A stretch of 64,000 nucleotides of DNA from Eutreptiella sp. 'Long Island Sound 2002' (taxonomy: Eukaryota > Euglenozoa > Euglenophyceae > Eutreptiales > Eutreptiaceae): assembly GCA_964036045.1 (NCBI GenBank), contig OZ038381.1, positions 126,487,708-126,551,707 of the forward strand, given 5' to 3'. Within the stretch, counting starts at the first letter, position 1. Each line of letters opens with the position of its first letter. Made by a program: the position numbers and the translations under genes. Below, piece after piece: positions 55,063-64,000 of this stretch. The notes under the pieces are model-generated. The model saw only the letters and a program-made list of their open reading frames with translations, made no database searches and was not told where the DNA came from.

Positions 55063-56226
55063 ATGATTGATGTGCGCTTTCTTCAAGCAGCCGTGGGGGG
55101 TACTCGCGTTCGTACCCCGAAGGCTCTCATTCGGGTGGCATTGAACAAAGGGAGGACACTCCCGCTGCTGCTGCTAGCACTAGATTTGCGTCACAATAGA
55201 AAGACTAGACGTAATGTTGGGCATCTGCGGGTCGCCTTCAGTTCTAGTCGTGTACCAAGACGGTTGTTGATCCTGCAGAAGCAAGTTTTCTCACTGTATA
55301 ACATTGTGCGAGTGCTGACATATCCCCGTGCTAAGAGAGCCACTGGAGCCTCATATCGCGGTACAATGACCTAGTCCATCCGTCGTAAGCTGGCAATGGC
55401 AGGGGAATGCACTATCAATGCCCCTACAATCTCGGCCCAGGCAAGTGTTCAAGCTTCACACCTGTGGGATTCATTTGAGAGATAGCAAATTACCCTGTGG
55501 TTCGACAATTACCGTCGCTACATCAATGGGGTCGACCCCCATAGCCCTGATAAGACTTTGAATGTGACTGCTGTCCGTGTGTTGCACACTACTGCGCTGC
55601 CCCAGTACCACGGTCTGCCCGGTTTGGATGCTGCTGCACAATTTATACCCGGGGTTGTCGACTACCTAGTTCGCTGTGTTGGGTTGCTGTTGCAAAGAAG
55701 TACCGTCCCAGATGGGCCTATTCTGCGGACCTGGGTTCGTGCACCTCTGGACCGTGCTCGCAATGCTGTGGTATCCCTCAACTGGAGGCCCTTTTTGTTA
55801 TCACACCTAAAATGCGAAAGTCATGTTGAGTTACTGGAGTTTTTCAGGGGGCTAGAATGCTTGCAGGTGAAGACGAGACGGACTGTGCCATTTCTGATTG
55901 ACATGAAGATCTTTTACGCACTCCTGAAAATGTCGTTCGGAGCAAGCTATGCCCCGTGGCACGTAGACCAGTTCCTGTTGGGACACCCCTTGCTTTACGG
56001 TGTCTGGCACCCATACAAGTATTCTGTGGAAATAACCTACAAGGCATTTGCCCCTATTATTAAATTTCTTGAGCAGGGTTGGGACCTGAAGGCTGGAGCT
56101 GTGGTGCCCATGAAACTCAAACTGCGAAAGTTCCGAAGGAGGAGGGTAGAGTTGAGCTACTCCCTTTGTGGGCACGCTGCCCTGTTCCCAGCTTTATTAG
56201 TGCACTGCCATTTGTTTGCATTCTGA
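55063..56226 (+). CDS. Transposon protein with WHxYKY motif (copy 2), N-terminal part
   Basis: ATG 55063 (MIDVRFLQAAVGGTRV) opens one frame to TGA 56224 with only two interruptions, TAG 55372 (YRGTMT-x-SIRRKL) and TAG 55483 (WDSFER-x-QITLWFDNY), both positions where Gln reads well. The N-terminus is basic and helical. Core motifs are VPFLIDMKIFYALLK (about 55890) and PLLYGVWHPYKYSVEITYKA (about 55985-56045), shared with the 42.4-44.2 kb gene. Near 56190 coding passes to another phase. It sits centrally in a transposon with inverted ends, so it is probably its main protein. Enzymatic class unknown. Confidence 0.6.
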
Positions 56227-57188
56227 TTGAGGTCCCACGTATGTGGACGTTGGCACTGCACAATATTGTGGCACAATTTGTGTTGAATGGTATTTTGGTG
56301 GCAGTCACTGGTGAGACTGCTGATGTTCGGGCCTGTGTTAGCAACCTGAAAGCTGCCTGTGCTGAGGAATTTTTCCGTGATGATGTCTGTGTGTACAACG
56401 TGTCCAAACCATCAGCACTGTACAGCATGGGACACAGTGCTCTTCCACTGTGTAGTTTGCATCAGTTTTCGGCACGCCTACCTCGATACCTGTCTTATAT
56501 CCAGGGCCCACTGGCGACTGCCATTCCTGTCGAAGTGTTCTGTTATTTGCTGTATGCTTTGGATTTGATTCAGCAGAATAGTACATGGGTAATGGTGTGC
56601 ACACAGCAGCCAGATTTTTCTGCAGCCCCGTCCATTCAGAGCATATTTCGTGTCAACAATGCAGTTGCATACCTGTCTGAGGAGAAGTCTATTCCTGAGT
56701 CATTTGTTACTGATTTGAGGGCTGCTGTGTCGAATTGTGACACTGTGGCACCAATCCAGTGGGACCGAGTGTGTGAAGACCTTGCCGATGGGTTTCCAGT
56801 AAATTGTACGGGAAGGAGGTATGTAGAGCAAGAAGAGGAGGCCACCCAACCAGAGGAAGAGGACGGTGAATCCCAGAAGCGCCCCCCCCCCCCCCCAAAG
56901 GCAACCGGCAAGCAAGCGGACGGCACCCCCGCCAAGGCTAAAAAATCAAAGGCTGGAGCAAGCCCCTCACAGCAGAGCCCCAAGCCTGGTGCAATTCCTC
57001 CACCCAACAAGGCGCTGGGCACGTTTGCAGCCCACTTCACACCGTCCCAGCAGACACAGAATGGACGTGGTGCCACTGGTAGCGCTAACAGTGAGATGTC
57101 TGGTGACCAAGCAGGACAGGCAAATGGTGGGCAGTTTCCTTGTAAGGGTGCCGAACCAAAGGCACCTGGCCTGAGGAAGCGGCGATAG
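56150..57188 (+). CDS. C-terminal part of the same transposon protein
   Basis: The frame reads FISALPFVCILIEVPRMWTL, a globular region with TGETADVRACVSNLKAACAE, SALPLCSLHQFSARLPRYLS and PVEVFCYLLYALDLIQQN, then an acidic stretch (EQEEEATQPEEEDGES), a C-run-encoded poly-Pro and a Lys/Ala/Pro/Gln-rich tail that ends LRKRR at TAG 57186. There is no in-frame ATG at the start, and it overlaps the end of the preceding frame, so a single frameshift near 56190 most likely separates two halves of one protein. The basic end looks like a natural C-terminus, which argues that this TAG is a real stop. Confidence 0.6.
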
Positions 57189-57320
57189 AGTGACAGTGGT
57201 GTGTGCTGTGACTGCTGTGTTGTATGTTTTCCCTGTTACACGTCACAATGCGGTTGTGCGCTGTCTCTGCAGATACCATTGACGTCTTGAGCACTGTTTT
57301 TTGGTGTTTTACTAAAGCTC

Positions 57321-57406
57321 GAAGAAATTTCGCCCAGGTTCAGGTATTTCTTGGAATACACGGTTGGTTTTTACATTTTTGCAAAGCTGGACTAAATTTC
57401 GCCCAG
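57321..57406 (-). repeat. Right subterminal palindromes (2 copies, inverted)
   Basis: GAAGAAATTTCGCCCAGG (57321-57338) and CTGGACTAAATTTCGCCCAG (57387-57406), reverse complements of the left-end motif. Confidence 0.75.
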
Positions 57407-57459
57407 AGGTCTCACTGATGGCAAATAGAGACCTTGATTATGATGCATGAATTTGAGTG

Positions 57460-57899
57460 ACTGTCAATTGACAGTTTTTTTGGCACACACAGGGTGCAGC
57501 AACCCTTGCCAAATGTGTGCTGCCCTACTTCTTACAGTGCATTGCTTCGCAGGTTGATACATTTGTGTGTAACACTGAAAGGACTGTTGTATTGATGAAA
57601 CATGTATTCTTCCTCTGCTTTTCTAGTATGCATACATGCTTCTTGTGTTTTAACAAGTACGATGTGGTTACATGACAATGGCATTTTAGGTAAATAGAGA
57701 TACTCATTTTTTCCTCTCAAGAGCAAGGGGTCCCCTAGGTGCAAAATTCATACCCTGTTTTTTTTGCGGGGGGGGTACAGGATGGCCCCGTGGAGCCCAG
57801 CCTCTGGGTAGGGGGATGGGCAGTTAGCGTGGCTCAAATGGAGAGCCTACCTGGGGTGTTAGGACAAATCAGGGGGTGCACACTGGTAACATTTGTATA
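57460..57899. other. No gene seen
   Basis: AT-rich interval with short frames only; a G-run at about 57769-57775. Confidence 0.4.
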
Positions 57900-57985
57900 C
57901 AATCACATGAATTCACGTGAAAATCGTACGAAATTCGTACGTAATTCGTGCGAATTTGGTACGAACTCACGTGAATTTACGCCTA
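57900..57985. repeat. Second ACGAAATTCGT-type palindromic array
   Basis: CAATCACATG, GAATTCACGTGAAAATCG, TACGAAATTCGTACG, AATTCGTGCGAATT and GTACGAACTCACGTGAATT follow one another. Word order resembles the array at 51055-51285, including the leading CAATCACATG. Confidence 0.7.
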
Positions 57986-58140
57986 TGAATCGGCTACAGG
58001 GTTGTCCGGTTTTGGCACCTCTCGTTTGGGGCGCGGTTTGGGCATGGTGGATGCTTTTGGGGGGACCTTTATTGGATGATGCGTAATGAAGCCGGGGGAA
58101 GAATTTTATACCCTCAAATCCCTCAAAAGGAACCAAAAGT

Positions 58141-59199
58141 ATGGCGTTTTCCCCCGAAAACCTCAAAATTTGGGTCGATTCACGGGAATATTCGCGCCAA
58201 ATTCAAATGGCCACCTATCCCCCTTTCACGAAGGGTACAAAGGGTCGTCAGTCTAACACCGTTCAAAGAGTCCGCGGGGGACATGCAGTATTCGTACCGC
58301 AAGGAGCTCATGGCGTTCTTGACGCATCCGTTGACAGAAAAGTCACGGTCGGCGCAGTGAACTGTAGATTGAAGGAGTTGCGCCACCTGCAGGGCATGCA
58401 CACCCATGTATAGCACCCAAACTTGCCAGTTCATGACTCACAACGGATGTCGTTGGCAAGGATGTGGCACATGATGGAGTGGTCGAGGTGGTGGTGAACA
58501 ACAAGATGCGGATAGTGCGATATTGCAAGGACAGGATGGGAACCGTGAGTGCCCCCCACCTGATATACCTTGATTGAGCTTGCGCCCCAAGAACCGATGG
58601 ACATGATCCCTGTGGTGGTCGCAGTTAAGTTGGTGGCTGATGGGACCCCCTGCATTTTGTATGGACCGAACGCAAGGCAAGCCGGCAGCATCCCTATAGC
58701 AGAGGCTGCTTCTACTTGCAATGTGGCAAGAGACCGACATTGTAGTGTCAAGTACAGGGGAAACGGACATGGTTGCGAAGGCCAGTCGGACTGCGTTCAC
58801 ATGCAGTGTTGTGTAGAGTGTGTGGCTGCAACCCAAGGAATTCGTATTGCATACTCCACACATGGTTGTTAATTACCTATGGCGCACCTGAATGTTCCGC
58901 CGGCGGTATGATCTTTTGGTCCCATCGATGAATGTGTCGGCAGATCCAGCACAATCCATGGTGTTGGTGCGTCCTGCTGCTCACCACAACAAATTTTGAA
59001 AATAGGGTCCGCCCTTCTAGTGTACTCTGTGCGATGGACCATCCGCTTATGGGATTGCACGGGCTTGCAACCCAAAAGCATGCAGCAGGTATTGTCGGAG
59101 CAGGTGACCACCACACAACACGCACTAAAGCCTGACTTTGAAGGTGAGTTGTCGTTGTTTGCCAATGGGACCCTGGTGACCACTAGACGAGCGCTTTGA
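58141..59199 (+). pseudogene. Decayed element gene, unknown
   Basis: A single phase carries protein-like sequence from ATG 58141 (MAFSPENLKIWVDSREYS) through HAVFVPQGAHGVLDASVDRK, PQEPMDMIPVVVAVKLVADG, CNVARDRHCSVKYRGNGHGC and IRLWDCTGLQPKSMQQVLSE to TGA 59197. Interruptions include TAG 58411, a short cluster of stops at 58494-58560 where another phase reads better (TDVVGKDVAHDGVVEVVV), TAA 58870 and TGA near 58909. Cys/His-containing stretches around 58720-58830 could bind zinc. No family recognised. Possibly the N-terminal part of a protein whose tail lies at 59.2-60.1 kb. Confidence 0.45.
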
Positions 59200-59369
59200 G
59201 GAGACAGCGCAACAGGCAAAGAAAATAGACAAGCAGGTGATGAAGCAAGAGGCCAAGCACGAGGCCAAACAAGCTGCCAAGGCAGCCAGTAAGCTGAAGG
59301 CAGCCGGGAAGAGCACCAGCGCATCATCCCAACTGTCACGTCTAATGGAGAGCCCCTTTCCCCTGCGAC
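59172..59369 (+). CDS. Lys/Ala-rich helical coding segment
   Basis: In another phase, PLDERFEETAQQAKKIDKQV is followed by an Ala/Lys/Gln-rich helix (KQEAKHEAKQAAKAASKLK) and ends SPFPLRR at TGA 59367. It looks like the basic, coiled C-terminal part of an element protein. A pyrimidine-rich TTTCTGTGTTTCAG at 59440-59456 downstream could be a 3' splice site for a Ser/Asp-rich exon ending GTDGDSDSE at 59569. Confidence 0.4.
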
Positions 59370-59549
59370 GTTGAGGGCATGTGGGCAGGTTGCTGAATAG
59401 TCGTGTCTGTGCTTCTGACCTTGCTTCTAACCTTGCTGTTTTCTGTGTTTCAGATTCAGGCAGCTCCCTGTCCTCTTTTGGAAACATTTCCACAGATGCC
59501 TCCAGTCCAAGCGCCCTCACTGTCAGAGACAAGGAAAGTGGTACTGACG

Positions 59550-59615
59550 GTGACAGTGACAGTGAATGAGAACCCTGCTGCACATTGACAGTGAATAAGA
59601 ACCCTGGTGGACTAC
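59550..59615 (+). repeat. Short tandem repeat TGACAGTGAAT(G/A)AGAACCCTG
   Basis: Two copies about 31 bp apart, following GACGGTGACAGTGACAGTG. Confidence 0.6.
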
Positions 59616-59738
59616 CAAGAAACAAAAAAAAACTGTTTGTTGGCGTATGCAATGGTTTGCATTGAATGCCTCTCTGGAAGGGTTGTCCTGCTTGCCTCCT
59701 GGTACCCTGCGTGGCTCAATATGTGACCGGGTTTTTTT

Positions 59739-60131
59739 GTGACGCGTATCGTGACGCCTTGTCACAACAGGGGGGGGGGAGGGACACCCACCCCCCCAAT
59801 TAGATCCATCCTTGCCCTGCGTGCCCCGGATGAGAACCCTCGGCACGACACGACAAGGCCAGTTGCTACTGTTTCTCCAAAGAGTAAGGCGTCACAGTCC
59901 AAGGCCAGCCCCGCTGCTCCTGTTCCAGAGGGCACAACTGCAAGTGGAGAGGTTTAGCGAAAGACGTGCAGAGTGAAGAGGCCAAGGCCTCCCATTAATA
60001 CGCAAGAGGAAGAACAAACAGGCCCGGCAACACGGTACAATAGTTCCACCTATGCAGCCACCAAGATTCCTAATGTAAAGGACATGCAGAAGTTTTCCGA
60101 GAAGAGCGGGGGTAAGGGGAAGAAGGAGTAA
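59739..60131 (+). CDS. Low-complexity C-terminal coding segment of an element gene
   Basis: The frame reads SPKSKASQSKASPAAPVPEG, TAG 59955 (ASGEV-x-RKTCRVKRP), then PPINTQEEEQTGPATRYNSS and a Lys-rich end SEKSGGKGKKE at TAA 60129. Composition (Pro, Ala, Lys, Ser, Gln) resembles the tail of the WHxYKY protein ending at 57.2 kb. The internal TAG reads well as Gln, whereas the terminal TAA looks like a genuine stop. It could be the C-terminus of the gene in 58.1-59.4 kb. A copy of the 20-bp palindrome follows 25 bp later. Confidence 0.45.
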
Positions 60132-60156
60132 TCACAGAGTCTGATGCATGCTGGTG

Positions 60157-60457
60157 TTCTACTAATAGCAATACCCTCCTCCCCCCGTGGATTCTGGTTG
60201 CTGTCTGGCACTACGATGGGTTGGTCCCCTGTGTATGGGGCAAAATGCGATGCTTTGCACTGGGCCCTTGCTGATTGTTAGTGTGAAAGTGTGTTCTTCT
60301 GTTGGCACTAAAAGAAATTTGTGTGCGCTTGCCACTTCTGTTATCCGGTTTGCAACACCCCTGCACACGCACTGCCCTTGATGTCGCGGAGCTTCCGGGC
60401 TTTTTTTCAGACATTGCAACACTATTGCTTTGGTTAGTTCTACCTCTAGCAGTAGTA
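60157..60457. repeat. Two degenerate palindrome copies after a stop codon
   Basis: TTCTACTAATAGCAATACC at 60157 and TTCTACCTCTAGCAGTAGTA at 60438-60457. Probably in the 3' UTR of the gene ending at 60131. Confidence 0.55.
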
Positions 60458-60663
60458 CCCTCATACTGCTATCCTTGAGAATATGTGTTCACTTATGAGC
60501 CACGCATCGTGCCGCCTACACCAGACAGCTGTCGTGCTTACCGTTGGCATTGCATTGTATGTTTGTGGTCATTTGGACTGTGATGCATTCCCTTTGTTAC
60601 TCAAGTCAGGACGTCCATAGGATCGGTGAAAAAAGCTCTCGGAATTGGTTTCTGTGGTGCACA

Positions 60664-60683
60664 TTCTACTGTTGACGGTAGAA
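60664..60683. repeat. Palindrome family copy
   Basis: TTCTACTGTTGACGGTAGAA, a 20-bp palindrome with changes confined to the centre and one arm position. Confidence 0.75.
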
Positions 60684-60880
60684 CAACAGGTGCCGTCTTA
60701 TAAATAAACTGGTATGAGACTTACAGCTATGTTTCCTTTTCAGGACGAGACACTGTTGTGCATGCTTGCCTTATGCTCTTCCGTACCAGGTCAGTAAGTT
60801 ATGTGTCTACACCTTGTGACGATGCCTTTTATGATTACCATTTCCTCACACATTCATGTTTTCCACCCTCTACACGTGAG

Positions 60881-60900
60881 TTCTACTGCTAGCGGTAGAA
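60881..60900. repeat. Palindrome family copy
   Basis: TTCTACTGCTAGCGGTAGAA, one substitution from the perfect 20-bp palindrome. Confidence 0.8.
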
Positions 60901-61128
60901 CGGGTTGTCGTTGGAGATGTGGTTCTAGCAGGGGTGTTGTGAAGCTTAAAATTCATTTCCGAGCCCATGCACAAACCTAAGATTTTGTAACGAAAAAAGG
61001 GGGTTTTCGTGGTGCCCCCAAACCATCCTTTAGTAAGTTAGCCCAAAAAGGGTAGCTTTGCACCCCCAAGATGAAACGTCGGCGGCGTAAATATTCACCT
61101 ACAAAAATTAAACGAAACTGCCGAAAAA

Positions 61129-63144
61129 TTAACACACACGGAAACATGAACACAAGCAAATCAAGAATACAAGGCGGTCTTCTTGGGCTTTTAGAAGGTC
61201 CCCAAAGAGGGACTTCAACGTTTCTCGGTCCATGTGGTGGTGAAACAAGAGCTTGGAGTGGCCAAGAGAACGTGGCGGGGGGCTTTGGGTGGCCATGAAT
61301 TTGCCCTTGGTGCACAGGGTGGTATGAGGCGCCCCATGGGGTCGCAATGGAAGGTCAAATTTTGAAAACCACCACTCCGAAGCCTGCAAGACCACCTCCC
61401 CCTCCCGTGGTAATGCCGTCGCCCCCGGCATCCCCCCCCCCCCCCGCGGGCCCTGTGGTCGTTGTAGGCCCGCTTGAGAATGGTGTTGAGGCTCTCAACG
61501 ACATCGGCGCACACAGCGCCCAAACCTACCCCAAGCTCCGCCGTATTCCCCACCGCCAACGTCACGTCCTCCTCCAAGTAGAAGAGGTAGTTCGATTGGC
61601 AAGCGACCTTGCAGCAATGCAAGCGAGAGGCCCGCGCGACATCGGCGGCCCGTAGATGGGCGCGAGGTGGGGTATCTGAGTACAAGTCCCGGAGGAGGTC
61701 CCGCATGGCAACCACGGCTTGCCACTCTCCATCCTCCGGGGCATAGGGCAATAGTGGCCCCATTTCCTCCCATTCGAGGAAGAACGCCAGTGCCTCCTCT
61801 CCGCCAGGTGCGGCCGAGGAACCCAACCTGACACCCGGGCGTGCCCGGTATAGCATGTTTTGCATGGCCGTAGCGTTGTCCTTGGGAAGATCCCCTAGGC
61901 GGGCCTCAACGAAGGCCACTTGGAGGTGGCCCATGGCCATGCAACAACGGAGGATGCACAGCAAGACCGAGCACCGCTCCACCACGATGTGCGGGTCCCC
62001 TACGCACTCCCCCTTCTGCAAGCTGAGGCCCGTCTCCTGATAGCGGAGGCGGGCCACCGCCTCTCCCTCCAATTTGCGGCGGACCCCCGCCTTCACCCAT
62101 GCCGCCGCAACCTTGTTCCACACCCATATTGTAAATAGAGCCCACAATGGGGGATATTGAGACGCCAATAAGGCGTCTCACAAAGGGTTGGTCCCCCCCG
62201 ATGACCAATTTACTGGGCACCCACTTCGTCCCCGTATAGAAGTTCTTGGAGTCATGTACAGACTGCAACACCTACAAAAAAAGGGGAATTAATTGTTGCA
62301 TTAATTTTTCGGGGTTAATATTAGATTAATTTTCCAGTGGGCGTTAATATGTGGTAAATATTAGATATTGACCTCGAGAAATTAACACAAAAACGAAAGC
62401 GAAACGAAATGACCGTATACCTCAAGGCTTTTGGACCATATTATCGCTGGCGCGGCCATGTCCTTATCCCCGCATGTGGCCATCCCAATGACCCATAGGT
62501 AGACGGGTGTGCGGGCCCGTGCGCCGTGGTTGAGGAGCCAAATTGATAGTAGGGTCGAACTTCCACCGGTGCACTGGTAAGCATCCCCCTGGAGGAGGAA
62601 AGTGAGCGGCCTCTTCCAATCGATGGTGTCCACAAGGGGTAGGCGCGATTGGATGCAGCGGGCCCAGGATTGTAGCGGCCAAGAGCGGCCGCTTGTAGGG
62701 GGCTGTGGCACGGACACGGGTGGATCTAGCGCAAGGGCTTCACCAACTCCTTCCATATGTGTCTGTGAAGCGGTCACATGAAGGGATCGGGCGGAGCAAT
62801 GGGAGTCCTATCGCGGCGGTGTAAGCGGCCCCCTGGTGGGTCATGAACTTCGACACATGCCGGAAGCCGCCCTTGGGGACATTCAAGTCCATAAGTAGCC
62901 TGATCAACTCGGGTGCCGGGAAGAGGACAGAGGCATATTGCTTCACGGCCTCTATTTGCCTGTTGCGAATGAGGGGGAGTTGGGCAACCTCGGTGGCCTC
63001 GTATCAACGGGCCTTGACCAAAGGGGATGAGGCCACCCACTCACCAAGGAATTGGGAGAGCAAAGGGCCCCGCAAACTCTTGCCCCCGCTTAAACACGTG
63101 AGTGTCATACTTAATTCGAGAAGGGTGTCCCGAGAGAAAGGCAT
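61129..63144 (-). pseudogene. Intron-containing transposase-like gene
   Basis: The ATG at 63144 (MPFSRDTLLELSMTLTCL) opens the minus-strand frame, through TGA at 63006-63004, to LIRLLMDLNVPKGGFRHV. After a phase change near 62760 come LPLVDTIDWKRPLTFLLQGD, AYQCTGGSSTLLSIWLLNHG and ARTPVYLWVIGMATCGDKD (about 62640-62450). A GT-AG intron at 62420-62272 interrupts the gene, and exon 2 begins VLQSVHDSKNFYTGTKWVPS. A phase change near 62140 leads to KVAAAWVKAGVRRKLEGEA, then SNYLFYLEEDVTLAVGNTAE and VGLGAVCADVVESLNTILKR (about 61560-61480). After the C-run at 61433-61445 another phase gives LQASEWWFSKFDLPLRPHGA. The D...E pattern and 'DVVESLN..LK' end look like a transposase, unassigned to a superfamily. 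Confidence 0.6.
62272..62420 (-). other. Spliceosomal intron, 149 bp
   Basis: Minus strand: exon ...AAGCCTTGAG, donor GTATACGG, AT-rich body, pyrimidine tract and TTTTTTTGTAG acceptor, next exon GTGTTGCAGTCTG. The body is AT-rich compared with both exons, and coding sense resumes immediately at the acceptor. Confidence 0.75.
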
Positions 63145-64000
63145 AACAAGAGCTACACAATAGAATAGGGTAGTTGGGAGTGGTGACCATGGAGAAAGAT
63201 GTGGGCCTATGTAACTACCTCAAAGAGTATGGAACCCCGCTACAACCCCATTGTGCACCCTTTGACCAGCCGAAAACCCTTAATGGGCATAGTACACGCA
63301 CAAGCAAAGCGGTGCAAACGAGCCAAAATTTGGTTATCGTATGAAAATTTGACAGGTTAATTTTTACCCCCTTTCATTTCTGAAAGTTTAAAGTTAACCT
63401 TTTAGTTTTATCTTAGGTCTCTAGAGACAACATGGATGCGTTGTTGGATGCCCCCTGGGTGGTTCTTCTGCAAGGGGGCCTACCATTTCCCGAGTCCCTT
63501 GAGCTGTCAGATGCAACGGAGGAGGGGATGGATGAGCAGTGAGCGTCTAGTTGTAGACATGTATGTAACCTACAAGACTGGTTTTTCGGCAATTGTGGAA
63601 GTGCGTAGTGAGTAGTGAGTGTTTGGTTCCAAATAGTGTGCCCAAAAGAAGTACCTATGAAATATTGGTTGTTGCCAGAATGGGTTCCATCTAATGCCAA
63701 ACCGCTCCGAGTGTAAATGGATGTGTTTTGTCTTCTCCTCTCCATTTTGTCTGATTGTGACAGTGTGCCCCAGGGCGCAACAACGAGAGCAACCCAAATC
63801 ACATTGAGCATAGTTCCCATCATGGCACAATAGCTTGTAACATTGAGACACAACAGCAAGCCTTTTATTAAGCTTTTGATTTGCGGACAACAACACAACC
63901 ACCATGTTGTGCGCACCTACAGAACACCAACCCCCTATCTACATGATTTTCCGAGCATTAACATCCTATTTTAGCCTTTTTATCGTGTCTGCCCGGCTAG
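63145..64000 (-). other. No firm gene; possible minus-strand ORF 63413-63916
   Basis: A minus-strand frame of 167 codons covers 63413-63916 and contains a hydrophobic segment (MLNVIWVALVVAPWGTL) followed by polar sequence, which could be a signal anchor. It has no recognisable domain, and the first codon is not ATG. The rest of the interval is AT-rich and unannotated. Confidence 0.25.

Larger units (their letters stand above)
54661..57459 (+). mobile_element. DNA transposon with inverted ends and subterminal palindromes
   Basis: The left end has CACTCAAATTCA (54661) and GTCTCTATTTGCC (to 54687). The right end has, inverted, GGCAAATAGAGAC (57420-57432) and GAATTTGAGTG (57449-57459), with a 16-bp insertion between them. 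Inside each end are copies of CTGGGCGAAATTTCTTCCAG-like palindromes: four at the left (54701, 54770, 54839, 54951; spacing 69, 69 and 112 bp) and two inverted at the right (57321 and 57387; about 67 bp apart). Terminal CACT and regularly spaced subterminal repeats recall CACTA-type elements, but the exact ends and target-site duplication are not defined. It encloses the WHxYKY-type gene. Confidence 0.65.

Overview
This is eukaryotic nuclear DNA dominated by transposable elements. Evidence: one exon of a eukaryotic chaperone gene (prefoldin subunit 3) ending at a GT splice donor, a GT-AG intron inside a transposase-like gene, long gene-poor stretches, microsatellites, dozens of C/G homopolymer runs of 8-17 bases, and remnants of at least eight different mobile elements. 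There is no prokaryotic gene organisation, rRNA or intact tRNA. I cannot name the species; a repeat-rich green alga or related protist is my best guess, by inference only.

Layout. 1-3.9 kb: decayed LINE-type retroelement (zinc knuckle plus RNase H). 4.5-6.3 kb: degenerate telomere-like repeat and GC-rich DNA. 6.26-9.0 kb: decayed DNA transposon flanked by AAGACAGG motif clusters. 9-13 kb: mostly non-coding, with a 257-bp tandem duplication. 13.08-13.45 kb: prefoldin-3 exon. 15.7-15.9 kb: 206-bp palindrome of two tRNA-like arms. 16.3-18.2 kb: two unknown coding remnants. 21.66-22.18 and 41.60-42.11 kb: two ~98% identical dispersed repeats bracketing 22.2-41.6 kb. 22.2-26.3 kb: purine-rich, internally repetitive DNA, perhaps the 5' region of the large retroelement. 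26.28-39.4 kb: very large non-LTR retroelement with a Pro/His-rich ORF1 followed by a CCCH zinc finger, Ulp1-like cysteine protease, AP endonuclease, reverse transcriptase, RNase H-like region, CCHC knuckle and a Cys-rich C-terminal protein. 42.4-44.2 and 55.1-57.2 kb: two members of an unrecognised element protein family, the second inside a transposon with inverted ends. 46.2-49.1 kb: three coding stretches, one with an RNase H motif. 49.9-52.9 kb: decayed 2OG-Fe(II) dioxygenase-like gene and following exons. 53.0-54.4 kb: transposase related to that at 8.5 kb. 58.1-60.1 kb: further element gene. 61.1-63.1 kb, minus strand: intron-containing transposase-like gene.

Two themes cut across the window. 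First, the inferred reading frames are interrupted mainly by TAG, less often by TGA and TAA, and nearly every TAG/TAA sits where Gln would fit. Either UAG (perhaps UAA) is read as Gln, or C-to-T deamination (CAG>TAG, CGA>TGA, CAA>TAA) is degrading the elements; the sequence alone does not decide. Second, several families of short palindromes (TTCTACTGCTAGCAGTAGAA type, CTGGGCGAAATTTC type, ACGAAATTCGT type) recur at element ends, in probable 3' UTRs and in an intron. Many frame changes coincide with C/G runs, so some may be sequencing errors.
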